From Cinnamomum chago (Eukaryota; Streptophyta; Magnoliopsida; Laurales; Lauraceae), in NCBI GenBank assembly GCA_038049695.1, contig CP142454.1:89302501-89366500 (forward strand): a stretch of 64,000 bases of DNA, written 5' to 3'. Under the pieces are notes generated by a model. The model searched no databases, had not been told where the DNA came from, and saw only the letters and a program-made list of their open reading frames with translations. Positions 37,844 to 48,363 of this stretch are shown here, in pieces. Made by a program: the position numbers and the translations under genes. Numbering within the stretch: position 1 is the first letter of the stretch; each line of letters begins with the position of its first letter.

Positions 37844-38418
37844 TTATAATAGTATAGGTTTGATGAATGTGTGTATAGCATGGAGAAGGAGAAACATGTA
37901 AATGAAAACACCACAGGAGCCGAGGATTAGAGCTGCCATGACATGGTCGCAGAACTTAGGAACTTGGCCACAGATGGGAATCCATCCTGCGTGAGAATCA
38001 CCTTTCTTAGCCACATGACCAACTGCAAGGGCAGCAGAGGCACTGGCAGTGAGCAACATTGTTATAACCACATCAAATGCCACCACCAATCGCCTGAGTT
38101 TCGTCGCCGGGATGAAGAGAACTACAAGGCTATACACACTTCCTATCCCATTTGCAATGGCGAAAAACCTACACCACAACACCTCTCCATCAAACAAGAA
38201 CAACAAGGCCAAAAAAAAAAAAAAAAAGATAGCACAAGCAAAATCAAAACTTACTTTAATGAGGGTGTGTAATGATATTTTGCATCCACGGGTAAATTGA
38301 AGACGATCACACGCTCGCGACTCGTTATGGTGACAATGGTTGCAGAGAGAGTTGCAGCCATGGACATAAGTCTCAAGGCCCCCAACAGAAGAGTGCATGC
38401 TTTCTTACCTTTTTCCAT
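37844..38418 (-). CDS. CASP-like membrane protein (CASPL1 type)
   Basis: Two exons, 38418-38255 and 38168-37844, joined across an 86-bp GT-AG intron (donor gtaagt, phase 2), give 162 aa. Four membrane segments are visible: about 8-32, 55-75, 83-110 and 130-155. Family landmarks are the conserved Arg and Asp in membrane segments 1 and 3 (LRLMSMAATL; VAFDVVITM), the FFAIANGIG stretch that opens segment 2, and HAGWIPICGQVPKFC before segment 4. The family forms plasma-membrane scaffolds related to Casparian-strip proteins; the role of this member is unknown. The start at 38418 follows family N-termini such as MEKG. Upstream in-frame ATGs exist but would add sequence not typical of the family. It is slightly short for CASPL1 (often about 190 aa). 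Confidence 0.85.
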
Positions 38419-38467
38419 AGATGTTGGTTTGAAGAGTGAATTGAAGGGGGTCATGGGTTTTGGGTGC

Positions 38468-38478
38468 ATTATAAAAAG
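38468..38478 (-). promoter_or_regulatory. Possible TATA box of the CASP-like gene
   Basis: The minus strand reads tttttataatg about 50-60 bp before the ATG. The position is plausible for a short leader; the match is weak. Confidence 0.35.
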
Positions 38479-41400
38479 GACCATTTGGTAAGGTAGCGTG
38501 GGAGGTTAAATGAGCAGATGGGGGTGGTGCACTTGTATCACTTAGCTTGTTCTTGTGTTGGTGAAACACCTCAACTGCCTTTGATTCCTTTGATTTTTTT
38601 TTCTTTTTTTTTTTTTTTGGTATTGGTTAGTTCTCTTACTCAAATGTTGTTTGTAAAGTGAGAAGTTTGTTTATGATTAAGAGCTTTCCTTCCTCTTTTT
38701 TTTTTTTTTTTTTGGTTGTGAATTCTTAGGTCATGTGGTATGTCAGAGTAGTTATGAAGTTTGTTTATGATTAAGAGCTTTCCTTCCTCTTCTTTTTTTC
38801 TTTTTTGTTCTGAATTCTTAGATCATGTGGTATGTCAGAGAGTAGTTATCTCTGTCCAATTCCATGGAAAGTGACCCATTGGAAGTGAACAAATGAGGAG
38901 GGGGCAATGGGATATTTTAATATTTTATGGCTCTCACTTTCTGCACAGTACATGTGCCCCATGTGCATGACCATCTGAACCATTTATCCTGTGGGCCCTA
39001 TCTTTTGGTTGGTCATTGACCAAAGATGAAGTGGATCGTCCACATATGAAAGAAAAGCACTGCCTTTTTTTCTATCACTTTTCAATCCAGATAACATTGG
39101 CGATCTCTATTTCAGAAGATGTTCAGATGATTTGCCTCTATTTCAAATGGGCTGAAAATTGGGGAGATTTGAATCAGAGGCATCCGTCTGAAACGGGTAG
39201 ATGGCGGAGCTACAGTGAAATGGGCGTCCTTTTCGGACATTTTTTTTTTTTTTTTTGAATTTCTGGGACCTTGTTGATGATCCAATCCATTGAAAGTATT
39301 AAAAAGGACAAAAATGGCTAGAGGTCGAAATTTCAACGGTTGATCTATCTCAGATCTCGAGATATGTGTAAAAGAATATAAACCATTTGATCTCAGTTTT
39401 TTTATCATTGTGGGACCCATTATCACGATCCGAACCGTTGCTCCTCTTTACAAGGCCAACAACGGCAATGAGACCAAAAATTACCTGCTAATTCCATGTG
39501 GATCTCGAGAAACATGCTAAAACGTTTTTCACCGTTGACATACTATGCATGGTTTGACTGGGTATTGAAATGGCCACAGGCAGTCCCATTTTTTGTGTTT
39601 TTTTTTTTTTATAAATTTTGGGACAATTAAACGATGATCCAAACCATTGGATATATTAAGAAGATTAATAATGACTATGAGTCCAACTTCTAGCCATTGG
39701 ATCATCATAGATATTGAGATATTTGCAAAAAAAAAAAAAAAAAAGATAGGCATTTATATCTATTTCTCAACACCCATGGCCCCCCAAATACAAGATCCAA
39801 ACTGGTAATTCTCTTTATAAGGCTAAACATAGCCATGGCGCCAAATCTCAATGCTTGACTCCTTATGCATCTCAAGATATTTATGAAAAACTTTCAACCA
39901 TTGCTTAAAAAGATCACTTTCAATCAACTTTTTTGTATTACCAGACACACTATTTTTAAAACATCTATTTCAAATGGGGCCATTTGAAACAGATCTATTT
40001 CATGTAGATCTATTTTACATAGATAAGATTTGTCAAACAAGGCCTTAGCGAAGATAAAATGATTCAAAAAAGTGTCAACTCATATTTGCCCATGTAAGTC
40101 CATAAACCACTGCAACATTCAAAACTTGGTTTGAGCAAATTTCAAAAAAATGGTTCAATTGTATATTAGTCAAAATTATCATATAGTGGGGCCAAATAAC
40201 AAGAATCTAATTAAGCCATCAATCCAATTCGAACTCCATGCATTGATAATTGACCAACATTTCAGGTCAATCACTAGATTGACATATACTACGAACATGA
40301 CTAAATAATTATGTTTGCAGTCAATCTAAGGGTTGTAGAAGAAGAGTCTCTGTATCTAACAGGCAGTCCGGATTATCAAATATGGGTTCCATTTTGCAGA
40401 AGTAATAAATTTATTGATAAATCAATCTTAGCTCATCAGTTAATTACAGTTGTCTAGAAATAGCTTAATCATAAAATAGGTGACAATGTTGGGCCCACAA
40501 CTTGAAGGATTTAGATTTGTATAAGGTAGACTACATATGGTCTCCATTTAATTGACCTTACTGGACCAATATCAAATAGTCAACATTATGTAATCACTTA
40601 CTGTAAACCCCATGGACCCACTTTGCTTGAAGTGGCGAATACCGATGGTTGCATTGACATTTGACACGCACCTTTGCCATTAGCTCATTGGTGTTCTAAA
40701 TTCCAACATCTTCATTCTTAGTGTCATTTTGGGCAGGATTGTGTGATTTTTTTAATTTTTTTTTGAGAAAACAAAAAAGAAAAGTAGGACATTTTACCCT
40801 AGAGAACTTTTTTCATTACTTGGTCAGACACTTTTGGCGATAAAAAAAAAAAGTAAAAAAAAGAGTGCAAAAGCCTGCCTTTGGTATTAGAGCTATGGAA
40901 TGGCATAAGCACAGAAATTTTACTAGCAAGCAATTAGAACTTTTTTTATTCTTAGCTGATAAAGGGTCATGTCTAGCCTCTTCGAGGACCGACTATTTTC
41001 CTGAGTATGTGAAGTTTCTACCTTCTTCATGCATCGGGTAAATCAGCCCTTCGCCTAGGCAAGCGGTCTCAAAAGGAGAGCGCAAGTTCGAAAGTGCAAC
41101 CTTCAGTTATGGAGCCATGTTTTTGAACTTATGATGTCGCTTTCTTTTTATTTGCTGTTTTTTTTTCTCCTTACATTAGAGACTTAAACTCACGCAAACT
41201 TCCATTTATGCACTCATGCCCCTTACCATCTGAACTATGGCTTGAGGACTAAACTTATGATATCGTTGCTTGCTAGCTATATTGAAGTTCGAATAAACCT
41301 TCTTGGATTCTCTAGTACTCTTAATATGGTGAGCCCCATCCCTAAAAGTGGCCTTCTTATTTTAACTTTACTTTTCCTTGTGACTTCGTTTGTGCGGTGT

Positions 41401-43363
41401 TCTCTGGAAGGTTTAGAATAACGCACAGGTCCCATTTGAAGATGCTGAAAAGTCTCAACCACAAGTCCAACAAAGAGATAACAATAAAAATAGAAAGCTG
41501 AAGAAATAGAAGAGGGAATCTATGGCACTTCTTTGAACGTTCATGGATGCAGTACATGAGGGGTGGTTTTTTTTTTCCACTAAGATGGACTATTTGTTAG
41601 AGTGATATTTTAAATTTAAAGTCATAACGATCAATCCTCATACATGCATGTGATAGTAAGTTGCCAACACGACTTAACCATGAGCGTGTTGGCCGGCGTT
41701 TGAGAATTTTAAACTAACGAAGACTCCCGAGCACACAGTGTCTTACCCTAGTGGTAAGATGTAGTAGTTCTCGTAGAAGTGATAGAATTTTGTAACTGGC
41801 CATCTCGCTTTATTCATGTGTGAGTCCATGTGTGAGTTTCCATTACCCCAAAATGCAAGTGAAGGAACCGGCCCGTTGCTTGAATACCCCCCAAAAATTG
41901 AGAGGACTCCTAAATTTTCCTAACATCATCAATACGACCTCTTTTGCAAGACGGCAACTTTTTTCATGAAAGGAAATGTGCATGGGTTGACTTCATGCAC
42001 AAAATCAAGACCCTATCAAAAGATGGGGACGGTAGACTCAAATTTTCGAAGTCGTGCAAAGTGTGCATATCCTCTGGGACTTTGACTTGATCAATGTTTG
42101 GCAATCAAATTGTGAGTGATTTATCACGGATTTAATTTCTTACAAAGTTGTAAAATACCCCACATTTGATAATTATAAGACCCTAGCTTTGCGCCGGTAA
42201 AAATCCTTATTTTCTAGAATTTTCAGTTTCAATCCCATAAGATTTAGAAATCCCCGTTTATCTAAATTTATGCGTTCATATCAATTTTTCTTAGCTGTAC
42301 ACATTGATATACACCTACAACGATATGGAAACCTCATGTACACAGATTCTTAGTGAGGAATTCATATTCTACAGGCAATGTGAAACCCTCAAATCCTTAG
42401 ATTCCTTTCTTGTTGCCAAACGGACTCCTTTCATTTAAGATACTTTGGGGCTCTGCCTTAAAGAAATACCAAGTTGAAGAAGTGCAACTGTGCAACTCAT
42501 TATCAGGGCCCACTTAATGAAAATTCCGATTGATAAAAAGAGTGTCATTCAATGTATACATTGGGCAGCCCAAGTGTTGTGCCAATAGGATCTAGTCCTG
42601 CCATAGAATTGATCACTTGATAAGAAACGCGATATGAACATGTATAAAATCTCATCAATCATTCTTTTTGAAACATATCATTTTACTGTTGGATCAACTC
42701 CAATTTAAATAAAATTTAATAATAACCGATTCTACTGAAAGTGCATTTATTTCTAACTGCTCAAATTTTCAATTGATAAGCCAATTGTAGAGTATCAATC
42801 ATTTGACTTTGGATATTACCATAAGTTAAAGCCTGAGAGGATCCATACTCCCTTGGAAGGTGTATGTATGTATCAAGATTCAAGAGAGCATGACTCTCTA
42901 GAAGGTTATATCCGTTACATTCTAAACAAATTAAAAGTTTAGAAAGAGAGTGAGTAGCGAGGCGTTGACAAAAAGAATGGGTGGTACACTTGTCATTACT
43001 TCAATGGTTAGCTTGGCTTTTACGCGACTTTGGGTCCACAACCACCACCAGCAGCACCAGCACCAAGACCTGACAACTGCTTGAGCCCACGAGAACCACA
43101 CGGTAGAAGAATATCTTCTTTGGTCCCCTCTCTAGACACTCTAATCACAGTCTCTTCTAAAATTTTACAAAGATAACTGGACCAGCAAACCCTGCACAGG
43201 GCCTTAGGAATGTGAAAAGAGAGAGAGAGAAGGCTCTAATATGGCTTTTTTAATAAGCTGGTTAAGGTGGACTTGGTTTAGGAAAAAAACAGTAAATTAC
43301 TATAGATTTTCACAATTCCACAAAAATATATGTGAGACCACCCTAAGTATCACGTTTGACTTC
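38479..43363. other. Gene-free DNA with diverged repeats
   Basis: No convincing gene. Two near-identical segments (about 38660-38750 and 38755-38850: gtttatgattaagagctttccttcctc..gaattcttag.tcatgtggtatgtcagag) form a small tandem duplication. About 39250-39960 holds three diverged modules with gatccaaaccattg-type words, two of them behind long T runs; they look like old MITE material. The rest is AT-rich with short ORFs. Confidence 0.45.
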
Positions 43364-44043
43364 TGTGTGGGGTCATTCCGTGATCATGGAATTAAACGGG
43401 GCCACCACCCAGTCTCGGTAACCCGTGATCTCGGTGCCGCCAAGTTCGGCTGCATCGCCGTCTCGGGCAATTATGGAGCGGGCCCCAGTGATTGCGTCAC
43501 GAGTCCCAACTTCGGTCTCAGCCTCGACCGAGCTCGGCCTCCTTTCATTCAATCATAAATGCCGCCATTAATGCACTGCCAAATCAGGATCGGCGGTCTG
43601 ACAACAGAATGGGCTCCGGACCTACGCAAGGAGCACGCCATATCTACAATCATATCCATAGGCGAGGAGGGCTGGTCCGATGGGACGTCCCCTTTTTACC
43701 TACCCCCACTCAGGAGATGAGAGTACGCTCAGATGGGACTCCCGTCTCCTCAGGAAGACAGTCCAATGATGACTTCTCCACCTATATATTGCATGAGAGA
43801 ATCCATGAAAGGTACGCACACGCATAATCTCTCCCTCCCAGAACTCTTTCTCTCCATTCTCTCAGTCCCTGCACTAACTTAACCGTCGGAGGGCCTTCGG
43901 CTACCCACAGCCAGGGTCTCTAACCGTTGTTCTTTTCCTTTCAGGTCATTGGAGGCTCGATCCATTCCCCTTACCTCCCTCAAAACCTTGCATCAGGAGC
44001 TTAATCCTCCATTAACTAAGTCCGTAATTTTTAGGCACTTACA
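43364..44043 (+). repeat. Gypsy 5' LTR
   Basis: 680 bp, tgtgtggggtcattccg..aggcacttaca. It holds a TATA box (tatatatt, 43783-43790). A donor-like aag/gtacgc near 43811 and an acceptor-like ttcctttcag near 43945 could frame a leader intron if transcription starts about 30 bp after the TATA box. That intron is speculative. Confidence 0.95.
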
Positions 44044-44045
44044 GT

Positions 44046-44063
44046 TGGCGCCGTCTGTGGGAA
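44046..44063 (+). other. Gypsy primer-binding site
   Basis: tggcgccgtctgtgggaa starts two bases after the LTR. It begins with the TGG complement of a tRNA CCA end. I cannot assign the tRNA with certainty from memory. Confidence 0.75.
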
Positions 44064-44094
44064 TAGGATCTGTGCCAAAGCCTCTACAGAAGCC

Positions 44095-47000
44095 ATGCCT
44101 CCAAAAACCAGAAACGGTGGCGGAGGACCATCGACGTCTAAAAAAGCATCGTCCTTCCCGCTACGGGAGGAACCTGCGTTCCCACCATTCTTGCCGTCGC
44201 AACCAGCCCAGTCGGTTGTCCCGGAACCACCCCCCGACCTTCGTTCCGCTCTTCTTCCCCCTCCGGGGCCGATTGCGGCTCCTCCCGTCAGGCAGGAGGA
44301 ACCAGAGGCCCCGCGCCAGAGGAGGTCTGGGGGGAGGTCGGGAGCCGCGTACGTGGAGGGCATAGTCCAATCGGCCTCTTCGTCTCGGCCCACGATTGCG
44401 CGCCCCCACCACGATGACCGTCGAGGGGTCCCTCTCCATCCTAATGGTCGATCACAAAGGGGTCCGGAGCAGAACGCCCCCACGTCGGATCTTCGGCGAA
44501 GGGGCAAAACCCCTATCAGGGCGACGTCCCACCGTCACTCTCGCGACGACGGCCAATCTCTCCATCATATCCGTGAAACGAGAAATGACGACCCCTTGCT
44601 TAAAGAGCTCGATGCCCAGGACCAGGCTCTCCAAGATAAAGACGAGGTGATTCGTCGTCTAGAGGAGCGACTCGAGATGAATGAGAGGAAGTCTCGTGGT
44701 CCGCCTCCCCGGCGGAAGCAGACCCACCCGGGTAACCAAGATCTGAGGCATGCCCTCAACCACAGAAGGAGGTCTCACCGCGAGGAGGAAGGCTCGAGCA
44801 GCAGTCATCTGCCTAGTGGTCTCGGGGGAGCACGGCGCGAGCCGGAATCCCCGAGACTCGATGACCAGACGGACCTCAAGGCGCAGTTGGACCACTATAT
44901 CAAGCAGGAGGTCCAGGCCCGTTTGGCCGAGATCGGTCTCGCCCGAGACCAGACTGATGAGCATGAAGAGGACGATCAGGGCATGTCCCCCTTTTCGCAG
45001 GAAATTAAAATTTTCTCTCTCCCCGAGAGATTTAACGTCCCAAGGTTCGTACTTTACGACGGGGCCTCAGACCCAGAGGCGCATCTGCGGCACTTCACTC
45101 AGCGGATGTCGGTCTGGGGGGACGTCGGTCTTTTAAACTGCAGGGTTTTCTCATCCAGTCTGGGAGACCTCCCTCTCCGGTGGTTCTGCGCACTCCCTCC
45201 CGGGTCGGTCTCAAGCTGGAGGCAGCTTCGGAGCTCTTTCCTTGAAAAGTTTCAAGCGCACCGCGTCATCCCGAAGACAGGTAGCAATCTCATGGCGATC
45301 CGGATGAAAGACGGTGAGGGTATCACTGCCTTCGCCAGAAGATTCTGGATAATATACAGCCAGATTACCGACGCCAATGACGAAGTCGCCATCATGTGCT
45401 TCAGGGAGGGGTTACTCCCAGGAAATGAACTCCGCAGAGATCTAGTCCGAAACCCCGTGGCCACGATGAAAGCACTGATGGCAAGGGTAAAGCAGTACAT
45501 TGAGCAGGAAGAAGACGAGGCCCATGGCACAGAGCGGTTCGGATTCCCGAAGAAACACCAGGCCTCCACCAAGGAAGAAACATTCCCCCGACCGAGGTCG
45601 GATAAAAGGAAGCCCGCCCGCTCTTTCTCGATCGCCTCGGACAGCAGCAAGAAGCCGAGGACGCAGTCAGCCAAGCCTGCCAACGATCCTTACAGGGCTA
45701 TCAGTGTTGTGTTTAAAGAGCCTATTTATAGACTCCTGAACAAAATCAAGGCAGAGCCATACTTCCAGTGGCCTCGGCCGATGACAGGCGATCCATCCAT
45801 CCGAGACCAGAACAAGCGCTGCTCCTATCACAAGCAGCACGGGCACATGACCGAAGACTGCTTTGCGTTGAAGTCCCATCTCGAAAAGCTCGTCCATGAC
45901 GGACACCTCCAGGAGTATATCAAACAGGAGGAAAGGGTCCACCGAGCACAGCAGCGCACTCGACCCAGTGATGACCATGAGAGCGATGAGCCGGCAGGTA
46001 CCATCAATGTCATCCACCTAGCACCCGCCCCAGGCAGGGGAAGCGCCCAGGCTCGGTCAGACGCCAGGAGAGCTGCCCATGGCAAGCAGGTGATGTCGGC
46101 AGAGTGGGAGAGCGCCTCGAAGAGGCGTAAGAGAGAAAAGCCCAAGATTTGGTTCTCGGATGAGGATCTGAAGGGAGTCGAGCTCCCCCACAATGACGCC
46201 CTCATCCTCACCCTGCGGCTGAACAATTACACTACCAAGCGCGTCCTTGTGGACCCAGGGAGCTCCACCGAGATTGTGTACTATAGCTGTTTCAAACAGC
46301 TCGGCCTGCCCGAATCCGCCCTGCGGGAGGCCCACGTCCCCTTGATAGGGTTTAGTGCCCAGCCGGTGTACCCCAAAGGCAGGATCTCACTTGAAGTCCG
46401 GATCGGAGGCGCAGCAAAGGTAGCAGACTTTATGGTGATAGACGCGCCGTCCCCCTACAATGTGATATTGGGACGAAGTTGGCTGCACGCCATGGAGGCA
46501 GTGCCATCCACCCTTCATCAAAAACTCAAGTTTCCATTGGAGAAGCCTGGAGGAACGGTCGAAATAGTGACTGTGTGCGGAAACCAACAGATGGCCCGAG
46601 AATGTCTCGTGGTCGTAGCACCTGGAGAAGAGGAACCGAGACGAGTGCACATGGCCGAGCTCGAAGCCGAGATCGAGGATGTCGGGCGGACAGCAGGGCA
46701 GAAAAGCATAGAAGATCTCACCGAGGTCAGGATCAATCCTGAAGATCCGGAGCGCTACTTCCTGCTGGGTAGCCAGCTCCCTGACGCTGAAAAGGCCGAA
46801 TTGCTGGACTTCCTACTCCTAAACAAAGATATCTTCGCGTGGACTCCTTACGAGATGCCCGGGATTGACCCCGAGGTCATATGTCACAAGCTAAATGTGG
46901 ACCCCGGACACAAGCCCGTAGTGCAGAAGGCTCGCAGAACGGGGATCCCACAGACAGAGGCGATTATAGAGGAGGTGGAGAAGCTCCTCGAGGCTGGGGC

Positions 47001-48363
47001 AATCCGCGAGGTGCACTATCCCCAGTGGCTAGCCAACACAGTGGTTGTAAAGAAGAAGAGCGGCAAGTGGAGGGTCTGTGTAGACTTCACCGACCTTAAC
47101 AAAGCTTGCCCCAAAGATAGCTTCCCGCTCCCAAAGATCGACCAGATGATCGACGCCACCTCGGGGCATGACAGAATGAGCTTCTTGGACGCCTACCGAG
47201 GTTACCATCAGATCCCCCTGCACAGATCTGATGAGGAAAAAACTGCGTTTATCACACCTCGGGGCATCTACTGTTACAAGGTGATGCCCTTCGGGCTGAA
47301 GAACGCCGGAGCGACATATCAGAGGCTGGTCACTAGGATGTTCCGAGATCAGCTCGGAAAGACGATGGAGGTCTATATTGACGACATGGTAGTCAAGTCC
47401 AAGGAGTCGCAGGGCCACCTACCAGACCTGCGCCAAACATTTGCCATCCTCCGAAAGTTCCAGCTCAAACTCAATGCCTCGAAGTGTGCATTTGGCGTCG
47501 GCTCCGGCAAATTCCTGGGGAGCCTGGTGACACGGAGAGGGATTGAGGCCAATCCGGAGCAGATCGCGGCCATACAGGCTATCCAAAGCCCCACCTCGGT
47601 CAAGCAGGTCCAGAGACTGACGGGGATGGCCGCTGCACTCAATCGCTTCATCAGCCGCGCCTCAGACAAGTGCCGTCCATTCTTTCAGCTACTGAAGAAG
47701 AGTTCCAAGTTCCAATGGACTCCAGAATGCGATTTGGCACTAGAGACGCTCAAAAGGTACCTCTCCTCACCACCTCTACTGTCCACTCCGTCGCAAGACG
47801 ATTTTCTCTATCTCTATCTTGCAGTCTCGGACCATGCGGTGAGCTCGGTGCTGGTTCGAGAAAGCGACAAGCAACAGTACCCCATCTATTACACCAGCAA
47901 AACCCTGCTCGATGCCGAGACCAGATATCTACCTCTTGAAAAGCTAGCACTAGCACTGCTCAGCGCCTCTCGCAAGCTCTCCCATTACTTCCAGACTCAC
48001 ACGGTGGTAGTCATCACGGAATTCCCGCTCAAGTCCCTCTTCCGCAAGGCGGACTTTTCTGGCCGAATCTCCAAGTGGGCCGTGGAATTGGGTCAGTTCG
48101 ACATCAAGTATCAGCCCAGAACGGCAATCAAGGCACAGGTCCGGCGGACTTCGTCGTCGAATTCACCTCTCCTAGTTCGGCACCGACCTCGCTCGATACC
48201 GAACTGGGGGACTCCAAGGGCAGCAATGAAGGTAACACCAAGACTGAGGAAGACCAATCCTGGGAAAAATTTCTGGAGTCAGCCTGGAAAATCTTCGTTG
48301 ACGGATCGTCTACATCCAAGAGGGCAGGCGCCGGCGTCGTCCTCCAATCCCCAGAAGGGTTAG
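44095..48363 (+). CDS. Gypsy gag-protease-reverse transcriptase-RNase H polyprotein
   Basis: A 1422-codon ORF starting 51 bp after the LTR. Residues 1-290 are low-complexity, Pro/Arg-rich. Retrotransposon gag lies around 303-400 (FSLPERFNVPRF, then PLRWFCALPPGSVSSW), a knuckle-like CSYHKQHGHMTEDC near 583, aspartic protease near 713 (VLVDPGSS), reverse transcriptase about 940-1130 with YIDDM near 1095, and RNase H about 1200-1330. True homology ends near base 48137, where the pol frame is lost. The last 75 codons are an out-of-frame tail without family resemblance. In the intact family the reading continues into the second RNase H and integrase, so the protein made here would lack integrase. 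Confidence 0.9.
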   Translation: MPPKTRNGGGGPSTSKKASSFPLREEPAFPPFLPSQPAQSVVPEPPPDLRSALLPPPGPIAAPPVRQEEPEAPRQRRSGGRSGAAYVEGIVQSASSSRPTIARPHHDDRRGVPLHPNGRSQRGPEQNAPTSDLRRRGKTPIRATSHRHSRDDGQSLHHIRETRNDDPLLKELDAQDQALQDKDEVIRRLEERLEMNERKSRGPPPRRKQTHPGNQDLRHALNHRRRSHREEEGSSSSHLPSGLGGARREPESPRLDDQTDLKAQLDHYIKQEVQARLAEIGLARDQTDEHEEDDQGMSPFSQEIKIFSLPERFNVPRFVLYDGASDPEAHLRHFTQRMSVWGDVGLLNCRVFSSSLGDLPLRWFCALPPGSVSSWRQLRSSFLEKFQAHRVIPKTGSNLMAIRMKDGEGITAFARRFWIIYSQITDANDEVAIMCFREGLLPGNELRRDLVRNPVATMKALMARVKQYIEQEEDEAHGTERFGFPKKHQASTKEETFPRPRSDKRKPARSFSIASDSSKKPRTQSAKPANDPYRAISVVFKEPIYRLLNKIKAEPYFQWPRPMTGDPSIRDQNKRCSYHKQHGHMTEDCFALKSHLEKLVHDGHLQEYIKQEERVHRAQQRTRPSDDHESDEPAGTINVIHLAPAPGRGSAQARSDARRAAHGKQVMSAEWESASKRRKREKPKIWFSDEDLKGVELPHNDALILTLRLNNYTTKRVLVDPGSSTEIVYYSCFKQLGLPESALREAHVPLIGFSAQPVYPKGRISLEVRIGGAAKVADFMVIDAPSPYNVILGRSWLHAMEAVPSTLHQKLKFPLEKPGGTVEIVTVCGNQQMARECLVVVAPGEEEPRRVHMAELEAEIEDVGRTAGQKSIEDLTEVRINPEDPERYFLLGSQLPDAEKAELLDFLLLNKDIFAWTPYEMPGIDPEVICHKLNVDPGHKPVVQKARRTGIPQTEAIIEEVEKLLEAGAIREVHYPQWLANTVVVKKKSGKWRVCVDFTDLNKACPKDSFPLPKIDQMIDATSGHDRMSFLDAYRGYHQIPLHRSDEEKTAFITPRGIYCYKVMPFGLKNAGATYQRLVTRMFRDQLGKTMEVYIDDMVVKSKESQGHLPDLRQTFAILRKFQLKLNASKCAFGVGSGKFLGSLVTRRGIEANPEQIAAIQAIQSPTSVKQVQRLTGMAAALNRFISRASDKCRPFFQLLKKSSKFQWTPECDLALETLKRYLSSPPLLSTPSQDDFLYLYLAVSDHAVSSVLVRESDKQQYPIYYTSKTLLDAETRYLPLEKLALALLSASRKLSHYFQTHTVVVITEFPLKSLFRKADFSGRISKWAVELGQFDIKYQPRTAIKAQVRRTSSSNSPLLVRHRPRSIPNWGTPRAAMKVTPRLRKTNPGKNFWSQPGKSSLTDRLHPRGQAPASSSNPQKG

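Noticed and set aside
40990..41115. tRNA-like stretch with gcctaggcaagcggtctc and aagttcgaaagt
   Set aside because: Box spacing and surrounding pairing do not fit a tRNA, and no SINE tail or duplication was visible.
43949..44365. ORF of 138 codons starting in the gypsy 5' LTR
   Set aside because: Overlaps the LTR, primer site and gag start in another frame; no resemblance to any domain.
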